The notes: generated from the letters alone by a model not told the origin. DNA of 64,000 nucleotides from Streptomyces sulfonofaciens (GCF_014656295.1 NZ_BNCD01000002.1:496001-560000), one strand, 5' to 3'; positions 44,216 through 53,192 are shown, numbered from the stretch's first letter. A program made the numbers and translations.

Positions 44216-44228
44216 GTGTGCTGCCCCC

Positions 44229-45248
44229 TCAGCCGGTGTAACCGGCGAAGATCTTGGTGAACTGCCACGGGTCCTGGTCCACGCCCGAGCAGGTGTCGTC
44301 GTTCGGGTAGTCGCCGGGGCAGGGCCGGTCGCGGTTGACGGACCAGAACGACAGGCGCGCCAGGTGGTTCTGCTGGGCGTAGTCGAGGATGGTCCGGAAG
44401 TTGTCGGTGGTGACCTTCTCCTGGACGTCGGTGATCCCGTTCATCGACGACAGGCCGCTGTGCGCGTAGGCCTCCTCGTCGCTGTAACCGTAGGCATCCT
44501 TGACCCTGTCCTTGAGGCCGTCGGTGGCCTGGATGGTCAGCTTCGCCATGTCCTGGCCCGCGCCGCCGAAGTCGAACGGCATGATCGTCCAGCCGTCCAC
44601 CTCCAGGCCCGAGTCGGCGGCCTTCTGGATCATGCCGCCGTCCGGGCCGTTCTGGTCGCTGGGGAAGGTCACGTAGGTGACCAGGCCGTCGTTGTCGGCC
44701 TTCACCTTCTTCAGCGCGTCGATCGTCTTCTGCTGGACGTTCGGGTCGTTGTACGCGTCGCCCTCGATGTCGATGTCGATGGCCTTCAGGCCGTAGGCGT
44801 CGATGACCTTCTGGTACGCGCCCGCCAGCGCGTCGGCGTCGGAGCAGGACTGCTCCAGCTTGTTGCCGCTGGCGCCGCCGAAGGACGGTACGACGTCACC
44901 GCCCTTGGCGCGCACCGCGTCGATGGCCTGCTCGTCCTGCCCGCCGCTCAGCGGCCTGCCGCCGTCCCACTGCGGGTCGCAGCCGCCGGCGTCCAGGACG
45001 AAGGCCATGGTGAACCAGCTAACGCCGGTGGCGTCCATGACCTCGGCCGGGTCGGGCGGGTTGCCCCAACCGGTGTACAGGTACGGCGCCACGGCGGCCG
45101 GAGCGGCCTTGACGCCGGGCGCTTCCTGGACGGTGCCTGCCCAGGCGGCGACGGTGGTGCCCGTCGCGGTGGCGGCCACGGCCGCCGCCAGGGCGATCCA
45201 CCGACCGCGGCGTGACATCCGGTGCTGTGCTGTGCTCAAGGTGCTCAC
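44229..45248 (-). CDS. secreted GH18 chitinase-like protein
   Basis: The signal peptide (RWIALAAAVAATATGTTVAAWA) is followed by a GH18 barrel. The catalytic DxDxE is AIDIDIEGD with Glu162 as acid/base, and SFGGASGN is the SxGG strand. VTYVTFPSD, WTIMPFDFGGAG and the terminal LSFWSVNRDRPCPGD are like bacterial ChiD/ChiA-type chitinases lacking the insertion domain. It should cut chitin or related GlcNAc polymers outside the cell; no separate chitin-binding domain is present. The GTG at 45248 overlaps the stop of the truncated GH30 gene (GTGA), tying its translation to that remnant. Confidence 0.87.
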   Translation of the reverse strand: MSTLSTAQHRMSRRGRWIALAAAVAATATGTTVAAWAGTVQEAPGVKAAPAAVAPYLYTGWGNPPDPAEVMDATGVSWFTMAFVLDAGGCDPQWDGGRPLSGGQDEQAIDAVRAKGGDVVPSFGGASGNKLEQSCSDADALAGAYQKVIDAYGLKAIDIDIEGDAYNDPNVQQKTIDALKKVKADNDGLVTYVTFPSDQNGPDGGMIQKAADSGLEVDGWTIMPFDFGGAGQDMAKLTIQATDGLKDRVKDAYGYSDEEAYAHSGLSSMNGITDVQEKVTTDNFRTILDYAQQNHLARLSFWSVNRDRPCPGDYPNDDTCSGVDQDPWQFTKIFAGYTG

Positions 45249-45946
45249 CTCTTGTTGTGGGGGGACAGGGCGGCCTCCGCGGCGATGGCCGTGCGGCCCG
45301 CCGGGGTGCCGTCCGGGGCGTGGCCGGCGGCCGAGGCCGGCCCGCCCCAGGTGAAGGTGGCCGACGCGCCGGCCGGAAGGTCGTAGGTGAAGTGCTCCCC
45401 GTTCCAGCCGACGTCGGCGGTCCGGGTGGAGCCGGTGTTGTTGTAGGCGATGAGCACCTTGCTGCCGTCCGGGTTCTGCCAGGCGACGTTCATCACCGAG
45501 GAGTCGGCGGTGGAGTCGATGCGGTGCGCACCCGGCTTCACGAACTTGGTGAGGTGGCCCATCGTGTAGTACTCGATGGTGTAGTCGACCTGGCCGGAGC
45601 GGTCGTCGCCGTTGTGCACCGTGATCAGCCCGGTGCAGGTGCCGCAGCCGCCGTTGTGCGGGCCGCCGTTCTGGTCGACGGCCAGGGACCACTTCACCCA
45701 ACTGCTCGCCCAGTTGCGGGTGTAGTCGATGAGGTTGCGCATGTCCTCCTGCTGCTGGTCGGCGATCCAGGTGCCACCGGAGTGCTCGGTCCCGAAGACA
45801 CCGAGGCCGGGGTACCTGTCGTGGACCGCCGACTGCTCAGTGACGTCGCCCTCGTAGCCGTGCCAGGCCATGCCGCCGAAGTTGGGCTGGCTGCGCACCG
45901 CGGGGTCGTCCGGGCCCTGAGCGGCGCCGCGTCTTTGGCTCTGCAT
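45245..45946 (-). pseudogene. 5'-truncated GH30 glycosidase (C-terminal part only)
   Basis: From about GMAWHGYEGD onward the translation matches the C-terminal half of GH30 enzymes (beta-1,6-glucanase/glucosylceramidase group): the nucleophile block VFGTEHSGGTWIADQQQEDM, SSWVKWSLAVDQNGGP, GCGTCTGLITVHNGD, EYYTMGHLTKFVKPGA and the terminal beta-domain VAWQNPDGSKVLIAYNNTG. The N-terminal ~250-300 residues with the acid/base Glu and the signal peptide are absent; the 400 bases upstream do not encode them in any frame. The ATG at 45946 has no ribosome site. The remnant is probably an inactive leftover of a deletion, although its 3' end is still joined to the intact GH18 gene. Confidence 0.7.
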
Positions 45947-46349
45947 CGTGGGGGGATGCCTTCCTGGTACGCGGGCGGGTCGCCCGGCACACCGGTCCCC
46001 GATGAGGCCAGGCGTCGCGCACACCCGCACATGCGGCCCGGCCGGAAGGTCGCGGCCGGTGTCTCGGCCTCATGCTTCGGGAGTTGAACATGTCTCGTCA
46101 ATAGGTACGCACCAATGGCCGTGCTCTGACCGTCGGGAAACACCATTCCTTCGAACGGTGAAGATGTGGTGTGTCTGGTGTGACGCACGGTGTGACACGG
46201 CATCGGAAAGTGCGGTCTGCGGCAGCCGGGCACCCGGCTCTTGGCCGCACCGGGGCCGCCACGGCCGGGCCGTACGCCGCGCCCCCGGCCGGGCCGTACG
46301 CCGCGCCCCCGGCCGGGCCGTACGCCCGCGCCGCGGCCGCGGGCCAGTC
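45947..46349. other. intergenic interval upstream of truncated GH30
   Basis: These 403 bases hold no supportable gene. A moderately A+T-rich stretch (46080-46210) may carry the promoter for the GH30-remnant/GH18/beta-helix transcript. The tandem repeat at 46267-46327 follows. Confidence 0.55.
46267..46327. repeat. 24-bp tandem repeat, 2.5 copies
   Basis: Two identical 24-base units (46267-46290 and 46291-46314) are followed by a partial third that diverges after 12-13 bases. It lies just past the stop of the SMP-30 gene. Each unit contains the CGTACG palindrome. Confidence 0.9.
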
Positions 46350-47339
46350 CTACAGCGGCCGGTAGCAGGACACCGGCAGGCCCGGTGTCCCGACGCGGGC
46401 GGTGAACACGGCACCGTCCAGGGGCCCCGGGGACGTGAGGCCGATGCGGGCGGTGGTGACGAACAGGGAGCGGCCGTCGGGGCCGCCCAGGCAGACCCCC
46501 GCGGGCTGTGCGGCCGGCAGCGTCAGGACGCGGTCGAGCGTTCCGTCCGGGAGGTAGCGGCGCACCTCGGCCGCGCCCCAGACCGCGCACCACAGCCCGC
46601 CCGCCTCGTCGATGGCCATGCCGTCCGGGCTGCCCCCGCCGAGCGCCGTGAAGACCGTGCCCTCACCCAGCTCGCCCGACGCAGGGTCGAGCGGGTACCG
46701 CCGGATGAGCCCGCGTGCGCTGTCCGCCAGGTACATGGCGGTGCCGTCCGCCGTGAAGGCCGGGCCGTTGGGGACGGTGATGCCGTCAAGCACCCGGTGC
46801 ACCGCCCCGTCGCGATCCACCCGGTACAGTGCTCCGGCGTCCGGCGTGGCGTCGTAGGCCATGCTGCCCGCCCAGAACCGGCCCTCCGGGTCGGCCGCGC
46901 CGTCGTTCATGCGCGAGCGCACCGGCGCGCCCTCGGCGGGCCGGGCCAGCCAGTCGGTGCCGCCGTCCGGGCCGATCAGTGCCACACCGGTGCCGGCCGC
47001 GCCGATCCAGTGCCCGGGCCGCCCGGCCACCGGCGCCACCGCACCCAGCGGCACCGGCAGCCGGGCCAGCAGCTCCAGCGTCTGCCCGACCCCCTCGGGC
47101 GCCCCGAGCAGCCGGCCGGAGAGTATGTCGGTGAGCACGATACGGCCGGCCACCTGGCGGATGCCCTCGCCGAGTTCCAGACGGTCGGACCACAGCGGTC
47201 GCAGCTCTGCCTCTGCGGCCTGCTCTGCCTGTGCGGCGTGCTCGTGCCGTGTGACGTGCTCGTGCCGTGCGGCCTGCCCGGGCTCTGCGGCCCGCTCGCG
47301 CCGGTCGGGCTGGCCGGGCTGGTCTGGCTGGTCCGTCAT
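46350..47339 (-). CDS. SMP-30/gluconolactonase family lactonase
   Basis: This six-bladed beta-propeller of the SMP-30 family hydrolyses aldonolactones with a bound divalent metal. Family landmarks are the metal Glu in LELGEGIRQVAGRIVLTDI, NDGAADPEGRFWAGSMAYD (Asn/Asp ligands), GITVPNGPAFTADGTAMYLADS and SPDGMAIDEAGGLWCAVWG. The N-terminal ~45 residues are a low-complexity His/Glu/Ala/Gln segment encoded by imperfect GCTCGTGCCG-like repeats and have no counterpart in the family. It is the last gene of the galactonate operon (ATG overlaps the epimerase stop as ATGA), where the expected substrate is D-galactono-lactone. Confidence 0.88.
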   Translation of the reverse strand: MTDQPDQPGQPDRRERAAEPGQAARHEHVTRHEHAAQAEQAAEAELRPLWSDRLELGEGIRQVAGRIVLTDILSGRLLGAPEGVGQTLELLARLPVPLGAVAPVAGRPGHWIGAAGTGVALIGPDGGTDWLARPAEGAPVRSRMNDGAADPEGRFWAGSMAYDATPDAGALYRVDRDGAVHRVLDGITVPNGPAFTADGTAMYLADSARGLIRRYPLDPASGELGEGTVFTALGGGSPDGMAIDEAGGLWCAVWGAAEVRRYLPDGTLDRVLTLPAAQPAGVCLGGPDGRSLFVTTARIGLTSPGPLDGAVFTARVGTPGLPVSCYRPL

Positions 47340-48208
47340 GGGGGTGGGTTCCTTCCTGTACCGGTGAGAGGGGGAGCGGCGGTGCGGCGCAGGGCCGTCA
47401 GCGTCAGCCGCCAGCGCGCCTCGCCACCGGGCGGAACCACCGCCGCGTCGCCCTCCGCCGCGTCCCCGAGCGCGAAGCAGCGGCCGAGCATCGGCTCCAC
47501 ACCGCAACTGCGGTACGGCGCCACGGCGGGGAAGCCGCCCAGGTTGCGCCAGAGCGCGATCCCGATCGGCTGCCCCGGCGCGCTCACCGTCATCCGCAGG
47601 ACGTCCGGGCCGTCGTGCACCTCGGCCGCCGCGGTGTCCAGCACCGCGCCGACCGCGGTGCCGTCGTCCGGCCCGAAACGGTCCAGGCGCAGCCCGCACG
47701 GCGCCGGCCAGTCCCCGGTGACCCACGGCGCGCCGGCCGGCCAGGGGGCGGCGAGCAGCGGCGCCGCCTCCGGGTGCAGGCGCACCCGGACCCCGGCCGG
47801 AGCGACGAGGCGTGCCTCCTGCGACAGTCCGAGGAGCGCGTGCGCGGCCCAGAGGAACCGGCGGCCGGGCCGCGCCCGCAACCTGTAGTCGACGACGGCC
47901 GTGTCGCCCTCGGTGCGGATCAGGCGGGTGAGGCGGAAGCCGGGCCAGGAGACCGTCTCCGCGTCGCCCTCCCGTGTCCACGGCCGCGACCAGGCGTCGC
48001 CGTGGTCGGGTGTGCCGCGGACCGTCGGCAGGCACTCCTCCAGACCGCCCGCGTCGGCGAACGCGTCACCCGGTGCGACCCGGGCCCGGCGCGGCTCGGG
48101 CCGCCGCCAGAGCCATTCCCGGCCGTGGGCGCTCAGCGAGGTCCACCGGCCGCCGTGCGCCGGGTCGGTGACGATCCGCAGCACCCCGTCGGGTGCGGGC
48201 CCGCTCAC
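47336..48208 (-). CDS. aldose 1-epimerase-like (galactose mutarotase fold) protein
   Basis: The 290-residue beta-sandwich matches galactose mutarotase-like proteins: VTDPAHGGRWTSLSAHGREWLW at the N-terminus, AFADAGGLEECLPTV, LLWAAHALLGL-type FLWAAHALLGLSQEA and GIALWRNLGGFP with YRSCGVEPMLG. It probably interconverts sugar anomers so that the dehydrogenase receives its preferred form. The canonical catalytic His/Glu are not obvious by eye, so it may belong to the broader uncharacterised aldose-epimerase-like group. The GTG overlaps the dgoD stop in GTGA. Confidence 0.78.
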   Translation of the reverse strand: MSGPAPDGVLRIVTDPAHGGRWTSLSAHGREWLWRRPEPRRARVAPGDAFADAGGLEECLPTVRGTPDHGDAWSRPWTREGDAETVSWPGFRLTRLIRTEGDTAVVDYRLRARPGRRFLWAAHALLGLSQEARLVAPAGVRVRLHPEAAPLLAAPWPAGAPWVTGDWPAPCGLRLDRFGPDDGTAVGAVLDTAAAEVHDGPDVLRMTVSAPGQPIGIALWRNLGGFPAVAPYRSCGVEPMLGRCFALGDAAEGDAAVVPPGGEARWRLTLTALRRTAAPPLTGTGRNPPP

Positions 48209-49350
48209 CACTCGGCGAAGGAGCCGTCGGGGTGCCGCCACACCGGGTTGCGCCAGGCGTGGCCCCGCCGGTCCGCGGCCCGCACCGCCTCCTCGTCGAC
48301 GATGACGCCGAGGCCCGGCAGGGTGCTCCGCCGCGCCAGGCCGTCGACGAAGCGGAACGGCTCGGTGTCGACGACGTACGACAGCAGGTCCGCGTCCTTG
48401 TTGTAGTGGATGCCGCGGCTCTGCTCCTGGATGAGGAAGTTCGGGGTGGCGAATCCGATCTGCAGGCTGGCGGCCAGCGCGATCGGGCCGAGCGGGCAGT
48501 GCGGGGCGAGCTGGGCGCCGAAGGTCTCCGCCAGCGAGGCGATCCTGTGCACCTCGGAGATGCCGCCCGCGTGCGACAGGTCCGGCTGGGCGACGGCGAT
48601 TCCCGCGGTGAGCGCGGGCAGGAACTCGCCGCGGCCGTAGAGCCGCTCGCCGGTGGCGATCGGCACCGGGCTCGCGGCCACCAGGGCAGGCAGCAGATGG
48701 CCCTGGTCGGGCAGCAGCGGCTCCTCGGCGAACAGCGGGTGCAATGGGGCGAGCTCGGCGAGCACCCGGCGGGCGCTCGCGGGCGTGAAGCGGCCGTGGA
48801 AGTCCACCGCGACGTCCCGGTGGGGTCCGAGCACCTCGCGCACGGCCGCGATCCGCTCGACCACCGCGGCGGTCTCGGCGGGCGAGGTCAGCGCCGGGGT
48901 GCGCCCCGCGGCGTTCATCTTGACCGCGGTGAAGCCGGCGGCCGCCTGCTCCGCCGCCTGCTCGCGCAGCTCGCCCGGCTCGTCGCCGCCGATCCACGCG
49001 TACACCCGCACGGTGTCCCGCACGGGACCGCCCAGCAGGGCGTGCACGGGTGCCCCGTACGCCTTGCCCGCGATGTCCCACAGCGCCTGGTCGAGCCCGG
49101 CCACGGCACTGGAGAGCACCGGGCCGCCCCGGTAGAAGCCGCCCTTGCTGAGGACCTGCCAGTGGTCCTGGACGCGCAGCGGGTCCTGGCCGACGAGGTA
49201 CTCGGCGAGCACCTGCACCGCCGCGCGGACCACCTCCGCGCGGCCCTCGACGACCGGCTCGCCCCAGCCGGTCACGCCCTCGTCCGTCTCCACCCGGCAG
49301 AACAGCCAGCGCGGCGGCACCAGGAACGTCTCGATCCGGGTGATCCTCAC
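48205..49350 (-). CDS. dgoD: D-galactonate dehydratase
   Basis: The enolase-superfamily enzyme dehydrates D-galactonate to 2-keto-3-deoxygalactonate (EC 4.2.1.6). It closely follows E. coli DgoD: PPRWLFCRVETDEGVTGWGEPVVEGRA, FYRGGPVLSSAVAGLDQALWDI, ligand/acid block VDFHGRFTP, metal Glu in FAEEPLL and ATGERLYGR, the base in LAPHCPLGPIALAA, then SRGIHYNK and the terminal WRNPVWRHPDGSFAEW. The 381 residues are full length. The GTG overlaps the GntR gene's stop in GTGA. With the neighbouring lactonase, epimerase and SDR it forms an oxidative galactose route. The kinase and aldolase for the product are not in the window. Confidence 0.95.
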   Translation of the reverse strand: MRITRIETFLVPPRWLFCRVETDEGVTGWGEPVVEGRAEVVRAAVQVLAEYLVGQDPLRVQDHWQVLSKGGFYRGGPVLSSAVAGLDQALWDIAGKAYGAPVHALLGGPVRDTVRVYAWIGGDEPGELREQAAEQAAAGFTAVKMNAAGRTPALTSPAETAAVVERIAAVREVLGPHRDVAVDFHGRFTPASARRVLAELAPLHPLFAEEPLLPDQGHLLPALVAASPVPIATGERLYGRGEFLPALTAGIAVAQPDLSHAGGISEVHRIASLAETFGAQLAPHCPLGPIALAASLQIGFATPNFLIQEQSRGIHYNKDADLLSYVVDTEPFRFVDGLARRSTLPGLGVIVDEEAVRAADRRGHAWRNPVWRHPDGSFAEW

Positions 49351-50084
49351 TTGCCGTCACCGGCCGGGCCCTCGACGGAGTCCCTGACCCGGTCCACATC
49401 GCGCAGGGCCTGGACCAGCAGGGCCCGCATGGCGCGCTCGGCACCCGCCGCGTCCGCCGCGCGCACGGCGTCGAGCACCGCACGGTGACTGGGCACCGGG
49501 TCGTCGGCGTGGCCGGTGCTGTGCACCAGGCGGTCGCGGTGCGCCAGGCCGGACTCGATCACCATCTCCATGCGCTCCAGCAGTTCGTTGTGGGTGGCGG
49601 TGAGCAGGGCGCGGTGGAAGGCGAGGTCGGACTCGACGGCGTGGTGCGGTGTGCCGCCTTCCTCGCCCATCGCCTCCAGCGCCGCCTCCAGCGCCGCCAG
49701 GTCGGCCCCGGTGCGCCGCTCGGCGGCCAGCCGGGCCGCGGCGGGTTCGACGATGCCCCGCACCTCGTCGAGGTTGTGCAGCAGCACGGAGTCCGGTTCG
49801 GAGGCGGCCCCCTCGGCGAACCGCCAGCGCAGCACGTCCGCGTCGAGGAGGTTCCAGTCGGAGCGGGCCCTGACGAAGGTGCCGCGCTTCTGCCGGGCGT
49901 CCACCATGCCCTTGGCCGCCAGGACCTTCAGGGACTCCCTGAGCGCGGTGAGGCTGACGTCCAGCTCGCTCTGGAGCGCCACGAGATCGAGCGTCGCTCC
50001 TTCCGGGAACTCGCCGCTGAGCACCCGGCGCGCAAGGGTCTCCACGGTCTGGCCGTGCACCCCGCGGCGCGCGTATGGCGACAT
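49347..50084 (-). CDS. GntR/FadR-family regulator, probably of the galactonate operon
   Basis: The N-terminal winged helix (TVETLARRVLSGEFPEGATLDLVALQSELDVSLTALRESLKVLAAKGMVDARQKRGTFVRA) and the helical FCD domain with metal/ligand residues (DLAFHRALLTATHNELLERM, SHRAVLDAVRAADAAGAERAMRALL) are complete. The family includes E. coli DgoR, which represses the dgo operon and responds to galactonate. Its position, GTGA-coupled to dgoD, supports the same role here. There are 38 bases between its ATG and the end of the SDR gene, so they are probably co-transcribed. Confidence 0.92.
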   Translation of the reverse strand: MSPYARRGVHGQTVETLARRVLSGEFPEGATLDLVALQSELDVSLTALRESLKVLAAKGMVDARQKRGTFVRARSDWNLLDADVLRWRFAEGAASEPDSVLLHNLDEVRGIVEPAAARLAAERRTGADLAALEAALEAMGEEGGTPHHAVESDLAFHRALLTATHNELLERMEMVIESGLAHRDRLVHSTGHADDPVPSHRAVLDAVRAADAAGAERAMRALLVQALRDVDRVRDSVEGPAGDGK

Positions 50085-50122
50085 GTCGGTTCCTGCCTTT
50101 CTCCTGATGAGGTGTGCGGCGC

Positions 50123-50896
50123 TCAGGACGAGGCCTTGGCGACGCTCCAGCCGCCGTCGACGAGCAGGCTCGCCCCGGTGACGAAGGAGGCGTCCGGCGA
50201 GGCGAGGAAGGCGATCGCGGCCGCCGCCTCCTCGGGCCGTCCCAGCCTGCCCAGCGCGGTGGCAAAACCGCTGAGTGCCCGGTCCGACTCCGAGATGCCG
50301 TCCCAGGCACCGGTCAGAATCGGTCCCGGCAGCACCGCGTTGACCCGGACGTGCGGCCCGTACTCGACGGCGAGCTGACCGCTCAGCGACAACAGCGCGC
50401 CCTTCGACGCGGCGTACGCGGGCCGCCCGGGCAGGCCCATACGGGCGTGCACGGACGAGGTGAGCACCACCGCCCCGGCCTCCTCGCGCAGGTCGGGCAG
50501 GGCCGCCTTGAAGCCGAGGAAGGCACCGGTGAGATTGACGGACATCTGACGCTCCCAGGAGGCGAGCGTCATCTCGTGCGCGGGCAGCACCTCGACCGTG
50601 TACGCGTTGCTGACCAGCACCCCGACCCGGCCGAAGGCGTGCGCGGCGGCGATGACCCGCTCCCAGTCCGCGGTGTCGGCGGCGTCCGCCGCGACGAACC
50701 GGGCCTGCCCGCCGCCGGCGCGGATGTCGTCGGCCACCTGCTCGCCGCGCTCGGCGGCGACATCGGTGACGACCACCGCCGCGCCCTCGCGGGCGAGCCG
50801 CCGCGCGGTGGCGGCGCCGATGCCCGAGGCCGCACCGGTGACCACGGCGACGCGGCCGGCGAAACGGCCGCCGGGCGGCTGTGGGGGATGGTTCAT
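50123..50896 (-). CDS. short-chain dehydrogenase, candidate galactose/aldose 1-dehydrogenase
   Basis: The classical SDR has cofactor motif VTGAASGIGAA, the NAG-like segment written VSNAY, and a catalytic Ser in VVLTSSVHARMG with Tyr and Lys in YAASKGALL. The C-terminus FVTGASLLVDGGW is standard. The VSNAY replacement of NNAG is unusual and alters the loop near the active site. The operon (DgoD, lactonase, mutarotase) suggests oxidation of galactose to the lactone; the family alone does not prove the substrate. It starts 83 bases after the GH36 stop. Confidence 0.85.
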   Translation of the reverse strand: MNHPPQPPGGRFAGRVAVVTGAASGIGAATARRLAREGAAVVVTDVAAERGEQVADDIRAGGGQARFVAADAADTADWERVIAAAHAFGRVGVLVSNAYTVEVLPAHEMTLASWERQMSVNLTGAFLGFKAALPDLREEAGAVVLTSSVHARMGLPGRPAYAASKGALLSLSGQLAVEYGPHVRVNAVLPGPILTGAWDGISESDRALSGFATALGRLGRPEEAAAAIAFLASPDASFVTGASLLVDGGWSVAKASS

Positions 50897-50978
50897 GAGG
50901 GGGGTCCACTCCTGGAGGTGAGTGCCGGGGTGCCGGACGCGGCGGTGCCGGGGCGGCGCTCGCCCCGGTCCATGTTAT

Positions 50979-53192
50979 TTACGGGGTTTCGTGTGCAGGG
51001 CGGTCGCCGCCGCCCTCCTGGCGTGCCAGCACGACGAGTTCGGCGTCGTACCGGGCGCTCCAGGCGAAGGGCAGGCCCGCGTGCAGCAGGTGGGCGCCGC
51101 GGTAGGCGGTGCCGGTGGCCTGGTCCGTGTACCGGGCGGCCGGGTCGAGCCCGCGCAGCCGCAGGCGGGCCGGGCGGCCCGGTACCAGTGGCGCGCCGTC
51201 CAGCCGTCCGGTGCTCCAGGCGGTGACCACGACGCGCCCGCCGCCGTCCTCCTCGTACTGCACCCCGCACGTCGCGTCCGCCGGGCTGCCCAGCAGATGG
51301 ACCTCGCCGTGGTGCAGGACGTCGCGGACAGCCTTGTAACGGGCCACCCAGGCGGCCGCCTCGGAGCGCTGTGCCGGCGTCCAGGTCCGGATGTCGGCGC
51401 CGATGCCGAGCACGCCCGCCATGGCGGTGACGAAGCGGAAGGCGAGCGAGCGGGGGCGCGGGTCGAAGACGCCGGGTGCGTCGGTGACCCAGGAGCTCAT
51501 CACGTGCGGGGCGTGCGCGTGCAGGAAGCCGTACTGGATGGCGAGCCGGTCCAGCGGCGCCGTGTTGTCGCTCGGCCACACCACGTCGGTACGGGCCAGG
51601 GTGGCGTGCTCGATCCGGCCGCCGCCGCCCGCACAGCCCTCCACGGTCACCCCGGGGTGGGCGGCGCGGAGGTGGTCGAGCACCCGCAGGTACCCGGCGA
51701 CGTGCGCGGCGTCCAGGTCCAGCCGGTCGGCCGGGCCGGCACCGGGACGGCCGCGCTCGGTCGGCGGGCGGTTCATGTCCCACTTGAGGTAGCCGATGTC
51801 GTACGAGCCGAGCAGCCTGTCGAGGGTGTCGAGCACGAACTCCTGCACGTCCTCGCGGCCGAGGTCGAGCAGCAACTGGTTGCGTACCAGCGTCGCCTCG
51901 CGACCCTCGATCCGGTACACCCACTCGGGGTGCTCGGCGTACAGCCGGGAGGCGGGGCTGACGGCCTCGGGCTCCACCCACAGGCCGAAGTCGAGCCCGA
52001 GCGCGCGCACCTGCCCGACGAAGGCGTCGAAGCCGTCCGGGAACGACGCGGCGTCGGGGTGCCAGTCGCCGAGCCCTCCGGTGTCGTCGCCGCGGCCGAC
52101 GAACCAGCCGTCGTCCACGACGAACAGCTCGGCGCCGAGCTCGGCGGCGGCCTCGGCCAGCCGGAGCTGGCTGTCCGCGTCGACGTCGAACCCGGTCGCC
52201 TCCCAGGAGTTGTAGAGCACGGGACGGGGCCGGTGCAGTCGCTCGCCGGCGAGGACCCGCTCGTAGCGGTGCCAGACGCGCGCCAGGCCGTCCAGGCCGT
52301 CCGGGCTGAACGCGCAGGCCATCTTGGGCGTGCTCAGCGCCCGGCCGGGGGCGAGCGGCACCGAGCCCTCGTGCGGCACCCGTCCCGCACGCACCCGTAC
52401 CGACCCGCCCGGCTCCGCGTCGGCCGTGATGTGCCAGTTGCCGGGCCAGGCCAGGGCGATGCCGTAGGTGGGGCAGGCGGTGTGGGCAGGGCCCGCGGGA
52501 CCCGCGGTGTCGGCGCCGTCCTGGACGGCGAGCCACGGCGCGTACGCATGACCGGGCACGCCCTGCGTGGACCCGATCTCGAATCGGCCGCGGGGCAGGT
52601 CGACGGGGGTGAGCTGGAACTCCTGCGACCACTGGCCGGACAGGCAGGCGAGCCTGGCCGTGCCGGTCAGGGGCACGGTCACGGCGCCGGAGTCCAGCCG
52701 GTCTAGGCGCAGTTCCTGTTCGCCCGTGCAGGTCAGTTCGGTCCAGCGCAGGATCACATCGGTGCCGGGCACCGTCTCGTAGCACAGCTCGGCCCGCAGT
52801 CCGAGCACCTCGTCGGCGAACGCGAGCCGCAGCGTGCCGGGGCGGCCGGGCCCGGTCGGGGTGAAGCCGGCCTCCTCGAACTCCCACCACACGCCCCGCT
52901 CCCGGCCCGCTGCCCCTGCCACCAGGTCGGCGCCGGTGAAGGGCCGCAGGCCCTGCGGAAGGTACTCGGCGGGGGCGGCGTCGGCCGGGGTGAGGAAGTG
53001 GGTGCGCCGCGACCAGTCCAGCGGGTCGGGACCCTCCTCCACACCGAGCGGGCCCCAGGACGCGAGTTCCGCCCAGCGGCCGTGGGAGGGCAGGACGACG
53101 GTGTAGGAGGTGGTGTCGGTGGTCAGCGTCCAGCGCCGCGGGGCGCTCGGATCGCGGGTGGCGGCCCCCCGGGCCGCCGCGGGCGGGGTCAC
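50979..53192 (-). CDS. GH36 alpha-galactosidase, cytoplasmic
   Basis: The retaining alpha-galactosidase has the GH36 layout: an N-terminal beta-supersandwich, a central barrel (VLYNSWEATGFDVDADSQLRLAE, ELFVVDDGWFVGRGDD, FGLWVEPEAV) and a small C-terminal beta domain. The nucleophile is Asp472 in KWDMNR and the acid/base Asp542 in PSDNTAPLDR. There is no signal peptide, so it acts on imported alpha-galactosides such as melibiose or raffinose. The GTG at 53192 overlaps the permease stop (GTGA), placing it in the importer operon. The first ~30 residues before the conserved region are Ala/Arg-rich; an internal start is possible. Confidence 0.93.
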   Translation of the reverse strand: MTPPAAARGAATRDPSAPRRWTLTTDTTSYTVVLPSHGRWAELASWGPLGVEEGPDPLDWSRRTHFLTPADAAPAEYLPQGLRPFTGADLVAGAAGRERGVWWEFEEAGFTPTGPGRPGTLRLAFADEVLGLRAELCYETVPGTDVILRWTELTCTGEQELRLDRLDSGAVTVPLTGTARLACLSGQWSQEFQLTPVDLPRGRFEIGSTQGVPGHAYAPWLAVQDGADTAGPAGPAHTACPTYGIALAWPGNWHITADAEPGGSVRVRAGRVPHEGSVPLAPGRALSTPKMACAFSPDGLDGLARVWHRYERVLAGERLHRPRPVLYNSWEATGFDVDADSQLRLAEAAAELGAELFVVDDGWFVGRGDDTGGLGDWHPDAASFPDGFDAFVGQVRALGLDFGLWVEPEAVSPASRLYAEHPEWVYRIEGREATLVRNQLLLDLGREDVQEFVLDTLDRLLGSYDIGYLKWDMNRPPTERGRPGAGPADRLDLDAAHVAGYLRVLDHLRAAHPGVTVEGCAGGGGRIEHATLARTDVVWPSDNTAPLDRLAIQYGFLHAHAPHVMSSWVTDAPGVFDPRPRSLAFRFVTAMAGVLGIGADIRTWTPAQRSEAAAWVARYKAVRDVLHHGEVHLLGSPADATCGVQYEEDGGGRVVVTAWSTGRLDGAPLVPGRPARLRLRGLDPAARYTDQATGTAYRGAHLLHAGLPFAWSARYDAELVVLARQEGGGDRPAHETP

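Noticed and set aside
45019..45201. Short minus-strand ORFs inside the GH18 gene as separate peptides
   Set aside because: They are alternative frames of the secreted GH18 gene with no starts supported by ribosome sites.
46171..46365. Small plus-strand ORF with GPYAAPP repeats
   Set aside because: It only reflects the 24-bp tandem repeat; no ribosome site and no recognisable family.
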